DNA of 15,277 bases from JADGRA01 sp035622755. Its GTDB lineage: Bacteria; Myxococcota; Myxococcia; Myxococcales; Myxococcaceae. Both the position numbers and the translations under genes were made by a program. Positions 6,027-13,202 of the stretch are shown piece by piece. Each line of letters begins with the position of its first letter. The stretch's first letter is position 1. The notes beneath the pieces were generated by a model. The model was not told the origin of the DNA. It was given only the letters and a program-made list of their open reading frames with translations, and did no database searches. The stretch is from positions 1 to 15,277 of the forward strand of contig DASPUU010000176.1 of assembly GCA_035622755.1 (NCBI GenBank). The letters run 5' to 3'.

Positions 6027-6480
6027 CCTGCCGGCGCTGATCGCCGCCCTCCGCGAGCCGGACGTGGCGCGCTGGTGGCCGGGCTTCGACGAGGAAGAGG
6101 CACGGATGGCCTTCCTCGGGCGCGACGACATCACCGTGCTCACCATCGAGCATCGGGGGCAGGTCATCGGCGCCATCCAGTTCTACGAGCACGCCGACCC
6201 CGGCTACCGCCATGCCGGGGCGGACCTCTTCGTCGCCTCCGCCTGGCAGGGCAAGGGCCTGGGGAGCGAGGCGGTGCGCGGCGTGGCCGGCCACCTGTTC
6301 GACGCTCGCGGGCACCACCGGATGGTCATCGATCCGGCGGCCACCAACCTCCGCGCCATCCGCGCCTACGAGAAGGTCGGCTTTCGCCAGGTGGGCGTCA
6401 TGCGCCAGTACGAGCGCGGGGCGGACGGGACCTGGCACGACTGCGTGATGATGGAGCTCCTCAAGGGCGACCTGCGCTGA
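5968..6480 (+). CDS. GNAT acetyltransferase, aminoglycoside 6'-N-acetyltransferase-like
   Basis: This 170-aa protein has the GNAT fold, transferring acetyl from acetyl-CoA. The CoA-binding motif A is QGKGLG (94-99), followed by EAVRGVAGHLF. The segments DPGYRHAGADLF (77-88), IDPAATNLRAIRAYEKVGF (121-139) and a closing VMMELL match the pattern of AAC(6')-I enzymes, whose conserved stretch is DP...NLRAIR-YEK-GF. This suggests a possible aminoglycoside acetyltransferase, but related GNATs act on other amines, so resistance is not established. Two starts are close together, ATG 5959 and ATG 5968; I chose 5968 because MTAEPIRTERLTLRE is a typical GNAT beginning. The gene overlaps the upstream membrane-protein gene by 59 bases in a different frame. 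It converges on the RND operon with 12 bases between stops. Confidence 0.85.
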   Translation: MTAEPIRTERLTLRETQEGDLPALIAALREPDVARWWPGFDEEEARMAFLGRDDITVLTIEHRGQVIGAIQFYEHADPGYRHAGADLFVASAWQGKGLGSEAVRGVAGHLFDARGHHRMVIDPAATNLRAIRAYEKVGFRQVGVMRQYERGADGTWHDCVMMELLKGDLR

Positions 6481-6492
6481 CGCCGGGGGAGC

Positions 6493-9400
6493 TCAGCGCG
6501 CCGGCTCGCCCTGGAGCGCCGGGGCGGGAGCCGGGCCCGGCTCGGCGCGGCGCTGGCCGGAGCGGCGATGGGCCAGCACGAGCAGGGCGGGCTGGAGCAG
6601 CCGCGGGACGACCGCCAGGATGAGGGCCCCGCCGATGACCACGATGGCCAGCGGCCGCTGCGTCTCCGAGCCGATGCCGTGCGAGAGCGCGGCGGGGAGC
6701 AGGCCGAGCATGGCCACCGAGGTGGTCATCAGCACCGGGCGGAGCCGGCGCCGCGCGGCCAGGTCGGCGCCCTCCTCGAGCCCGTGCCCCTGCGCCCACA
6801 GCCGCTGGGCGTAGGTGACCACGATGAGCGCATCCTGGACGGCGATGCCGAAGATGGAGATGAACCCCATGGCCGCGGAGATGGAGAAATCGGTGCCGGT
6901 GGCGACCAGCGCGAGGATCCCGCCGCTGATGGCCACCGGGATCCCGCCCAGGACGATGAGCGTGTCCACCCAGGTCTTCACCGAGGTGTAGACCAGGAAG
7001 GCGATGAGCAGGACGGTGAGCGGGACGATGAGCAGGAGCCGCTCGTTGGTCTCCTTCAGCTCGTTGATCTCCCCCGCCCACTCGAGGTGGGTGTCGTAGG
7101 GCAGGGGAACCCGGGCCTCGATGGCCGAGCGGGCGTCCTCGATGGTGGAGGCCAGGTCGCGACCACGCACCGAGAACTTGATCGGCACGTAGCGCTGCTG
7201 GTCCTCGCGATAGATGAGGCTCGGGCCGACCTCCTCGGTGACCTGGGCCACCTGCCCCAGGGGAACGGTGGTCCCGTCCGGCGTCGGGACCGGGATCTGC
7301 CGGATGGCGGCCAGGTCCTTGCGGTAGTCCTCCGCCCAGCGCACGGTGAGGTCGAAGTGGCGCTCGCCCTCGTAGACCTGGGTCACCGCCTGCCCTCCGA
7401 TGGCCGCCTGGACGATGGCGTCCACGTCGCCGGAGTTGAGGCCGTACCGCCCGCAGGCCACCCGGTCCGGCGTGATGCGGACCGAGGGCTGGCCGAGCGA
7501 GCGAAAGATGCCCAGGTCGTGCACGCCGCGGATGCCGCGCATCAGCTCCTCGATCTCCTGGGCCTTCTGCTCGTTGACCCGGATGTCCGGGCCGACCACC
7601 TTGATGGTGTTCTCTCCCTTCACTCCGCTCATCGCCTCCTCCACGTTGTCGGCGATGACCTGGCTGAAGTTGAAGACCACGCCCGGGTAGGCGGTGCGCA
7701 GCGCGGCGGCCAGCTCCTCGGTGAGCTTCTCCTTGGTCATCCCCGGACGCCACCGGCCGGAGGGCGTGAGCGGGGCGAAGAGCTCGATGTTGTAGAAGCC
7801 CACCGGGTCGGTTCCGTCGTCCGGCCTCCCCAGCTGCGAGACGACGGTCTCGATCTCCGGCCGGCGCCGCTGCTCGGCGGTGCATGGCCCCTCGGCGTTG
7901 CAGCCGAGCACGATGCGGCGCATGGCTCCCACGTAGCGTGAGGACTCCTCGCGCGAGATGGAGACCGGGAGCGAGGCCCGGATCCAGAAGTTGCCCTCCT
8001 CCAGCTTGGGCATGAACTCGCGGCCCAGCGTGGGGGTGAGCACGCCGGCGACCAGGACGGGGACGCCGGCCAGCGCCACCGCCCAGCCCTTGCGGCGCAG
8101 GGCAAAGGCGAAGAGCGGCCGGTAGACCCGGTCGAAGAAGCGCATCAGCCAGTTGGAGTGCCCCTCCTCGTCATCCGCCGCCGATCGCGGCGAGATGCGG
8201 AGAAAGAGCGCGGCCAGCACCGGCGTCAACGTCAGGGCACAGCACAGCGCCCCGCCGATGGCGAAGGCGTAGGTGTGGGCCATGGGGGCGAAGATGACGC
8301 CGGCCACGCCGTTGAGGGTGAAGAGCGGGACGAAGGCCACGGCGATGATCAGCGTGGAGAAGAAGAGCGGGGTGCTGATCTCCCCGGCGGCGGCGGCGAT
8401 GTTCGCCCGGAGGTCGCCGCCCACCGGCCGGGAGAGACGGCGGAAGACGTTCTCCACCATGATCACCGTGGAGTCGACGACGATACCGAAGTCCACCGCC
8501 CCGAGCGAGATGAGGTTGGCCGGCGTGCCGGTGGCCACCATCCCGATGAAGGCCACCAGGAGGGCGAGCGGGATGTTGACCGCGGTGATCAGCGCCGCCC
8601 GGGCGTGGCCGAGGAAGGCCCACAGCACCAGGCTCACCAGCACCATCCCCAGGAGCAGGTTCTCGAGCACGGTGTGGGTGGTGACCTCGACCAGCCGTGT
8701 CCGGTCGTAGTAGGGGACCAGCTCCATCCCCGGCGGGAGGAGGTGCAGCTCGCGGATCTTCTTCACCCGGTCGTGGATCCCCTGGAGCGTGCTCAGCGAC
8801 TCGGCGCCGTAGCGCATGAGCACCGTGCCCTGGACGATGTCCGGCTGATCGTCGCGGCCGACGATCCCCAGACGCGGGGCGGCACCGATGCCCACCTGAC
8901 CCACGTCGGCCACCCGGACCGGCGTCCCGCTCTTCTCGGTGACGACGATGTCCTGGATGTCGCGCAGATCCCGGATGAGCCCGGTGCCGCGCACGTTGAA
9001 GGCCTGCGAGCCGACGGTGAGCGTCCCGCCCCCCACGTTCTGGTTGGCGTTGGAGATGGAGGACATGACCTGCGGCAGGGTCACCCCCAGCCCCTTGAGC
9101 CGGAAGGGATCGAGCTCCACCTGGTACTGCTTGGTCAGCCCCCCGAAGCCGACCACGTCGATGACGCCCGGGACGAGGCGCCACTGCTTCTCCATGATCC
9201 AGTCCTGGGCGGTCTTCAGCTCCTCGAGCGAATAGCCCGGTCCGACCAGCTGGTAGCGGTAGAGCTCGCCGATGGCGCTCCAGGGCGAGAGCTGCGGCGT
9301 CAGGCCGTTGGGGAGGTTGATGAACCCGAGCCGGTTGAGCACCCGCTGCTGGGCGGTGTAGTAGTCCGGCGTCCAGTTGAAGTAGACCTTGACGTCGGAG

Positions 9401-9669
9401 AGGCCGAAGAGCGACTGGGACCGGAGGTGGTCCAGGTCGACGATGCCGCTCAGCCCCACCTCGAGCGGGATGGTGACGTAGCGCTCCACCTCCTCCGCGC
9501 TCAGCCCGCCGGGCTGGGTGATGATCTCGATCATCGGGGCGACCGGGTTGGGGTAGGCCTCGACGTCCAGCCGGCGGTAGGCGACCAGCCCGAGGACGAC
9601 CAGGGCCAGCGCCAGGACGAGCACGATGCTCGACAGGCGCAGGGCGGCGGCGACGAGTCTCTGGATCAT
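6493..9669 (-). CDS. HME-RND efflux pump, CzcA/CusA family
   Basis: This full-length 1058-aa inner-membrane proton-driven transporter forms the trimeric pump of a tripartite exporter. TM1 covers residues 13-31, large periplasmic domains lie between TM1-2 and TM7-8, and the C-terminus ends after the last helices in a Pro/Ala-rich tail. The proton relay of heavy-metal RND pumps is present in TM4 as D393, D399 and E406 (DFGIVVDSTVIMVEN). The position of the CusA methionine M672 is Glu here (E678, in DNVEEAMSGVKG), as in CzcA, arguing against Cu/Ag. A short insertion with two Cys (C590, C596, in GCNAEGPC) lies in the second periplasmic domain and is unusual. It is the last gene of an outer membrane factor-adaptor-pump operon; only 9 bases separate it from the adaptor stop, and GGAGG directly abuts its ATG. 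Confidence 0.95.
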   Translation of the reverse strand: MIQRLVAAALRLSSIVLVLALALVVLGLVAYRRLDVEAYPNPVAPMIEIITQPGGLSAEEVERYVTIPLEVGLSGIVDLDHLRSQSLFGLSDVKVYFNWTPDYYTAQQRVLNRLGFINLPNGLTPQLSPWSAIGELYRYQLVGPGYSLEELKTAQDWIMEKQWRLVPGVIDVVGFGGLTKQYQVELDPFRLKGLGVTLPQVMSSISNANQNVGGGTLTVGSQAFNVRGTGLIRDLRDIQDIVVTEKSGTPVRVADVGQVGIGAAPRLGIVGRDDQPDIVQGTVLMRYGAESLSTLQGIHDRVKKIRELHLLPPGMELVPYYDRTRLVEVTTHTVLENLLLGMVLVSLVLWAFLGHARAALITAVNIPLALLVAFIGMVATGTPANLISLGAVDFGIVVDSTVIMVENVFRRLSRPVGGDLRANIAAAAGEISTPLFFSTLIIAVAFVPLFTLNGVAGVIFAPMAHTYAFAIGGALCCALTLTPVLAALFLRISPRSAADDEEGHSNWLMRFFDRVYRPLFAFALRRKGWAVALAGVPVLVAGVLTPTLGREFMPKLEEGNFWIRASLPVSISREESSRYVGAMRRIVLGCNAEGPCTAEQRRRPEIETVVSQLGRPDDGTDPVGFYNIELFAPLTPSGRWRPGMTKEKLTEELAAALRTAYPGVVFNFSQVIADNVEEAMSGVKGENTIKVVGPDIRVNEQKAQEIEELMRGIRGVHDLGIFRSLGQPSVRITPDRVACGRYGLNSGDVDAIVQAAIGGQAVTQVYEGERHFDLTVRWAEDYRKDLAAIRQIPVPTPDGTTVPLGQVAQVTEEVGPSLIYREDQQRYVPIKFSVRGRDLASTIEDARSAIEARVPLPYDTHLEWAGEINELKETNERLLLIVPLTVLLIAFLVYTSVKTWVDTLIVLGGIPVAISGGILALVATGTDFSISAAMGFISIFGIAVQDALIVVTYAQRLWAQGHGLEEGADLAARRRLRPVLMTTSVAMLGLLPAALSHGIGSETQRPLAIVVIGGALILAVVPRLLQPALLVLAHRRSGQRRAEPGPAPAPALQGEPAR

Positions 9670-9678
9670 CCTCCGGCC

Positions 9679-10803
9679 CTAGCTGACGCCGGAGAGCAGG
9701 AGCGCTCCGTCGACCACCACCGTCTCCCCGTCGCGGAGCCCGTTCAGGACCGGGTAGAGGTCACCGGAGACGTCCTCCCGCACCTGCACGCGGCGCCGCT
9801 CGAAGCGCAGCCTCCCATCGGGCAGCTCGCCCAGCGCCACGAAGACCACCGTCTGGTCGCCGAGGTGGAGCAGCGCGCCGCGCGGGAGGGCCAGCGTGGG
9901 CGGCGTGACCAGCGGGATGGCCACGGTGGCGTACATCTCCGGCTTGAGCAGTCGCTCCGGATTGTCGACGCGGATGCGAACCTTGGCCGTGTGGGTGGTC
10001 GGGTCGAGCGCGGCCGAGACCCAGTCGACTCGCCCGGTGAAGGTCCGATCCGGGAAGCTGATCACCCGAATGCCCACGTCCATCCCCCGCTTGACCAGGG
10101 CCAGCTCCTGCTCGTGCAGGTCGGCCAGGACGAGCACCTGGTCCAGCTCGCCGACGGTGAACAGCTCCACCGCCGTGCCTCCCCCGTACTGCCCCTGGAC
10201 CTCGATGCCGGGGTTGGCGTTGCGCGCCACCACCTCACCCTCGATGGGAGCGCGCAGCACGTACTCCTGCCGGCCGCCCTCCCCGTCGGTGTGAAGCAGC
10301 CGCGCCTTGGATTCGGCCCGCTCCATCTCCGCCTTCGCCTTGCGGAAGGCGCTCTCGGCGGCCTCCAGATCCTTCTGGGGACCGGCATGGGCCTCGTAGA
10401 GCTCCCTCTGCCGCTGGTACTCGCGCGCGCTGGCGTCGAGGTCGGCGCGGGCCTTGACCAGGTCCGACCAGGTCGAGCCCACGTCGGGCGAGGCGAGCAG
10501 CGCCAGGGCCGCTCCCTTCTCCACCCGATCTCCGGGGGCGGCGAGGAGCTTGAGGATCCGCCCGGTCACCGGCGAGAAGACGTGGCTGATGCGCAGGTCA
10601 TCGAAGGTCACCCGGCCGCCGAGCCGAAGCGTGTCGTTCACTGCCTGGGTGCGGAGGACCTCGACCCGCAGGGCGCCCGACTGGTCCGGCGCGAGCCAGA
10701 CCTGGTTCTCCGGCGGCCGGGCGGGCGGCGCGCCGGTCGGCGACGGGCGACATCCCCCCATGGCCAGACCGAGCACCCCGAGAACTGTCCACGCACGCCT
10801 CAT
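9679..10803 (-). CDS. RND periplasmic adaptor (membrane fusion) lipoprotein, CzcB/CusB type
   Basis: This 374-aa adaptor links the inner-membrane pump to the outer-membrane channel. The N-terminus has a lipoprotein signal (VLGVLGLAMGGC, lipidated Cys18). The split lipoyl domain is near residues 75-105 (FSPVTGRILKLLAAPGDRVEKG) and 180-205 (VLRAPIEGEVVARNANPG). Between them lies a helical hairpin, about 112-168, rich in Glu/Arg/Ala. The beta-barrel and membrane-proximal domains follow. No Met or His cluster characteristic of CusB metal binding is present. The frame is open far upstream, but ATG 10803 is correct because it gives the lipobox and overlaps the upstream gene's stop in a 4-base ATGA (10800-10803). 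The order outer membrane factor-adaptor-pump is typical of HME-RND operons. Confidence 0.93.
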   Translation of the reverse strand: MRRAWTVLGVLGLAMGGCRPSPTGAPPARPPENQVWLAPDQSGALRVEVLRTQAVNDTLRLGGRVTFDDLRISHVFSPVTGRILKLLAAPGDRVEKGAALALLASPDVGSTWSDLVKARADLDASAREYQRQRELYEAHAGPQKDLEAAESAFRKAKAEMERAESKARLLHTDGEGGRQEYVLRAPIEGEVVARNANPGIEVQGQYGGGTAVELFTVGELDQVLVLADLHEQELALVKRGMDVGIRVISFPDRTFTGRVDWVSAALDPTTHTAKVRIRVDNPERLLKPEMYATVAIPLVTPPTLALPRGALLHLGDQTVVFVALGELPDGRLRFERRRVQVREDVSGDLYPVLNGLRDGETVVVDGALLLSGVS

Positions 10804-12128
10804 AGCAACGTCCTTCCCACGGCCTGCTCCAGCCGGAACACCGAGCTCCAGTAGTCGGCGAGATTCGAGCGCGCCTCGAAGGCGACGGTCCGGAAGGTCC
10901 GCTGGGCATCGAGCAGCTCGAGCAACGAGGCCGCACCCTTCTGGTACTGCACGCCGACCAGGTCGCGGGCTCGCCGCGCCCGGGCGAGCAGGCCCGCCTC
11001 GCCCTCCATCCGTCGCTCGCGCTCCAGGGCCACCTGGAACCCGGCGTAGGCGCCCTCCACGTCCGAGACCACCTGCGCCCGGGCCTTGGCGGCGCCCAGC
11101 TCCTGGGTGCGGGCGTCGGCCTGGGCCCGGCGGATCTCGCCCTGCTGCTGGTAGAGGAGCGGAAGGGTGAAGGTCAGCCCCAGGGTGACCGTGGGGGGCG
11201 TCACCGCCGCGGGGCTGGTCCCCTGCTGGGCGTAGTTGACGTTGAGGGCGATGTCCGGGAACACCAGGCGCTGCGCGAGGCGCACCGAGGCGTCGGCCCT
11301 GGCCATCTGCGCGCGGGCCGCCCCGAGGTCCGGCCGGGTCTCGAAGGCCTGGGCGAGGAGCGAGGCCGGGCTGGCCTCGGTCAGCGTGGGGGGAACGCTG
11401 GCCACCAACAGCTCGCTGGCCTCGACGCGGAACTCGGGCACCTGCGAGCGGATGCCGAGCAGGAAGGCGAGCCCGAGCTGCGCGGCGCGGAGCTGGAGGC
11501 GCGCGGTGGAGACGGCCTGCTCCGCCTCGAGCGCATCGGTCTCCACCCGGGCCAGGTCGGCCTCGGAGACGGCGCCGCTCCGGTAGCGCACGGCGGTCAG
11601 CTCGCGGAGGCGCGCCAGGTCCCGGGCCGTGTCCTGGGCGGTGACCAGCCCTTCCTGACCGATGAGGACCTGGATGAACTGGAGCTTGACCAGAGCCGTG
11701 CCGGTGCGCTCGGCGTCGACGCGCTGGAGACGGGCCACCTGAAGCGCGGCACGCGCCACCTCGAGCCTGAGCCCGCGCTTGCCGGAGAGCGAGTCCTCGA
11801 TGGCATTCTGGTCGCCCAGGCCGACGGTGAAGGCCGGCGGCGGGATGAAGCTGCACCCGTCGGTGCAGACGAAAGACTTTCCGAGGGTGGCGGTGAGCGA
11901 GGGATTGGGAACGGCGCCAGCCGAGGCCAGGTCACCCTGCGCCGCCTCGAGAGCGGCGTCGGCGATGAGCAGGTCCAGGCCCTGGGTACGGAAGAGCGAC
12001 AGCGCCTGGTCGAGGCCGAGCACGGCAGGAAGGGGAGCGGGCTCGGCGGTCGCACCCGCGCGCGGGGCAAGAGCGACTGCCAGCGCCACGGCCAGGCGCC
12101 AGGCTGAGTTCCGGAAGCGACATCTCAT
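10800..12128 (-). CDS. Outer membrane efflux channel, TolC/CzcC/CusC family
   Basis: This 442-aa outer membrane factor is the exit duct of the RND system. Residues 1-28 are a signal peptide (SAWRLAVALAVALAPRAGA), without a lipobox Cys. The mature part has the duplicated helical repeats of the family: LGLDQALSLFRTQGLDLLIADAALEAAQGDLASA at the first repeat and ETRPDLGAARAQMARADA at the second, then the typical LPLLYQQQGEIRRAQADARTQELGAAKA. ATG 12128 is chosen because it immediately precedes the signal peptide; the frame extends further but without sense. No Shine-Dalgarno sequence is seen. A DTDG-like segment with two Cys (KSFVCTDGCSFIPPP) lies in the first half and is unusual for the family. 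It is the first gene of the efflux operon, with a possible sigma-54 promoter at 12152-12166. Its stop overlaps the adaptor start. Confidence 0.92.
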   Translation of the reverse strand: MRCRFRNSAWRLAVALAVALAPRAGATAEPAPLPAVLGLDQALSLFRTQGLDLLIADAALEAAQGDLASAGAVPNPSLTATLGKSFVCTDGCSFIPPPAFTVGLGDQNAIEDSLSGKRGLRLEVARAALQVARLQRVDAERTGTALVKLQFIQVLIGQEGLVTAQDTARDLARLRELTAVRYRSGAVSEADLARVETDALEAEQAVSTARLQLRAAQLGLAFLLGIRSQVPEFRVEASELLVASVPPTLTEASPASLLAQAFETRPDLGAARAQMARADASVRLAQRLVFPDIALNVNYAQQGTSPAAVTPPTVTLGLTFTLPLLYQQQGEIRRAQADARTQELGAAKARAQVVSDVEGAYAGFQVALERERRMEGEAGLLARARRARDLVGVQYQKGAASLLELLDAQRTFRTVAFEARSNLADYWSSVFRLEQAVGRTLL

Positions 12129-12151
12129 GGACTGCAGAGAGACAGGCCGGA

Positions 12152-12166
12152 GCAATTCCAGCGCCA
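12152..12166 (-). promoter_or_regulatory. Candidate sigma-54 (-24/-12) promoter of the efflux operon
   Basis: The minus strand reads TGGCGCTGGAATTGC, against the sigma-54 consensus TGGCACG-N4-TTGC: 9 of 11 defined bases match, with the GG and GC dinucleotides exactly 10 bases apart. A T follows, as the consensus prefers. Transcription would start near 12140, giving a leader of about 12 bases. No good sigma-70 promoter was seen in the region. One match in GC-rich DNA can be chance. Confidence 0.4.
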
Positions 12167-12237
12167 CCGCCGCCGTGCCCGGGAAAGGCCAGGCGTTCCA
12201 GGCGATTGACCGGCGGACTCGCCCCGGGCGTGAAAGA

Positions 12238-12266
12238 AGCTTGAGCCCCGGCCGCAAGCTCCTTGC
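12238..12266. repeat. Inverted repeats upstream of the efflux operon (possible activator site)
   Basis: AGCTTG (12238-12243) and CAAGCT (12255-12260) are perfect arms 11 bases apart. They overlap a second inverted repeat, GCAAG-CTC-CTTGC (12254-12266). They lie about 85-115 bases upstream of the candidate sigma-54 promoter, where enhancer-binding activators normally bind. The function is inference. Confidence 0.35.
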
Positions 12267-12321
12267 TCCGGCTCCGGCGGGTGTGCGGCGGCTGTCCACA
12301 AAGGGGGAGAGGGTTCCGCTT

Positions 12322-12350
12322 GACGCTCACCGGACCGGCGGGCGAGCGTC
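12322..12350. repeat. Inverted repeat GACGCTC-N15-GAGCGTC before the aquaporin
   Basis: Perfect 7-bp arms at 12322-12328 and 12344-12350, overlapping a TTGACG (-35-like, 12320-12325), lie 36 bases before the aquaporin ATG. It could be an operator or an mRNA hairpin. No good -10 box sits 17 bases after TTGACG. Confidence 0.35.
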
Positions 12351-12386
12351 CGCCGCCCGGGCGCCGGGAGGAGGGGGTCGACTTCC

Positions 12387-13100
12387 ATGTCCATCGGGAA
12401 GCGTGCTGTCGCGGAGCTGATCGGGACGTTCTGGCTGGTCCTCGGTGGGTGCGGGAGCGCGGTGCTGGCACTCACCTTCCTCGGCGGGGGCGTCCAGCTG
12501 GGCATCGGCCTGGTCGGGGTGTCGCTCGCCTTCGGGCTCACCGTGCTCACCGGCGTCTATGCGCTCGGCCACGTCTCGGGAGGCCACTTCAATCCCGCGG
12601 TGACCGCCGGCCTGGTCGCCGCCCGGCGCTTCCCGGCGGGCGAGCTGATTCCCTACTGGGTGGCGCAGGTCCTCGGCGCCGTCGCCGCCGCGGCGGTGCT
12701 GTGGCTCGTCGCCAGCGGCAAGCCGGACTGGGCGCCGGGGCGCTTCGCCGCCAACGGCTACGGGGACTTCAGCCCGGGCAAGTACTCGCTCGGCGCCTGC
12801 CTGGTCACCGAGGTGGTGATGACCTTCATGTTCCTCATCGTCATTCTCGGCGCGACCGATGCGCGGGCACCGAAGGGATTCGCCGGGCTGGCCATCGGCC
12901 TGGCGCTCACGCTCATCCACCTCATCAGCATCCCGGTCACCGCCACCTCGGTGAATCCGGCGCGCAGCACCGGTCCGGCGCTCTTTGCCGTCGGTCCGGC
13001 GCTGTCCCAGCTGTGGTTGTTCTGGGTGGCGCCCCTGGTCGGCGCGGCGCTGGCCGGTGTCGTCTATCCGGCGGTGGCCGGCGAGAGTCCGAAGGGCTGA
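12387..13100 (+). CDS. aqpZ: Aquaporin Z-type water channel
   Basis: This 237-aa inner-membrane channel for water has six transmembrane helices and two half-helices carrying NPA motifs: N69-P70-A71 (GGHFNPAVT) and N190-P191-A192 (SVNPARS). The narrow selectivity filter is F49, H178, T187 and R193, the same four residue types as in E. coli AqpZ (Phe, His, Thr, Arg), which indicates a water-selective pore and not a glycerol facilitator. Long stretches such as GLALTLIHLISIPVT match AqpZ closely. The length is also AqpZ-like. ATG 12387 follows GGGAGGAGGGGG at suitable spacing. It is monocistronic by appearance: divergent from the efflux operon, with 102 bases and a short palindrome (13104-13115) before the next gene. 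Confidence 0.96.
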   Translation: MSIGKRAVAELIGTFWLVLGGCGSAVLALTFLGGGVQLGIGLVGVSLAFGLTVLTGVYALGHVSGGHFNPAVTAGLVAARRFPAGELIPYWVAQVLGAVAAAAVLWLVASGKPDWAPGRFAANGYGDFSPGKYSLGACLVTEVVMTFMFLIVILGATDARAPKGFAGLAIGLALTLIHLISIPVTATSVNPARSTGPALFAVGPALSQLWLFWVAPLVGAALAGVVYPAVAGESPKG

Positions 13101-13103
13101 GGT

Positions 13104-13115
13104 GCCGGGCCCGGC
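13104..13115. terminator. Palindrome just after the aquaporin stop
   Basis: GCCGGGCCCGGC is a perfect 12-bp palindrome beginning 4 bases after the stop codon. With so little loop and no T-run it is at best a weak terminator. Confidence 0.25.
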
Positions 13116-13136
13116 GGCCACGGTCCTCCGGGGCCT

Positions 13137-13151
13137 GTGCTAGGTTCGCCC
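13137..13151 (+). promoter_or_regulatory. Candidate promoter of the globin-kinase-YceI operon
   Basis: GTGCTAGGTTCGCCC contains an extended -10 (TGC-TAGGTT). TAGGTTCGCCCCGG recurs with two changes before the secreted-protein gene (minus, 1627-1614), and GTGCTA...CGCCC recurs before the SRPBCC gene. The hexamer begins 62 bases before the globin ATG. No clear -35 box is seen, as is common for extended -10 promoters. Confidence 0.4.
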
Positions 13152-13202
13152 CGGAATCGCTCCAGCTGGCCGCGCCGTCCCCGGCCGAGGCATCGCCGCC
13201 CG

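Larger units (their letters stand above)
12129..12386. other. Divergent intergenic region between efflux operon and aquaporin
   Basis: This 258-base non-coding gap serves two divergent transcripts. It holds the candidate sigma-54 promoter, the inverted repeats at 12238-12266, a TTGACG box (12320-12325) and a 7-bp inverted repeat at 12322-12350. No convincing small gene was found on either strand. Confidence 0.6.

Noticed and set aside
8158..10854. An 898-codon open frame on the plus strand opposite the RND pump and adaptor
   Set aside because: It is His/Asp/Gln/Arg-rich without any motif and is antisense to highly conserved efflux genes; another GC-bias shadow.
9679..11856. Adaptor gene extended upstream to give a 725-aa fusion
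   Set aside because: The extra N-terminal half is an out-of-frame read of the outer-membrane channel gene; ATG 10803 gives a lipoprotein signal and a 4-base overlap.
6493..12128. Copper/silver (Cus) identity for the efflux operon
   Set aside because: The CusA methionine equivalent is Glu, and the adaptor lacks the methionine sites; a CzcA-type or unknown substrate is more likely.
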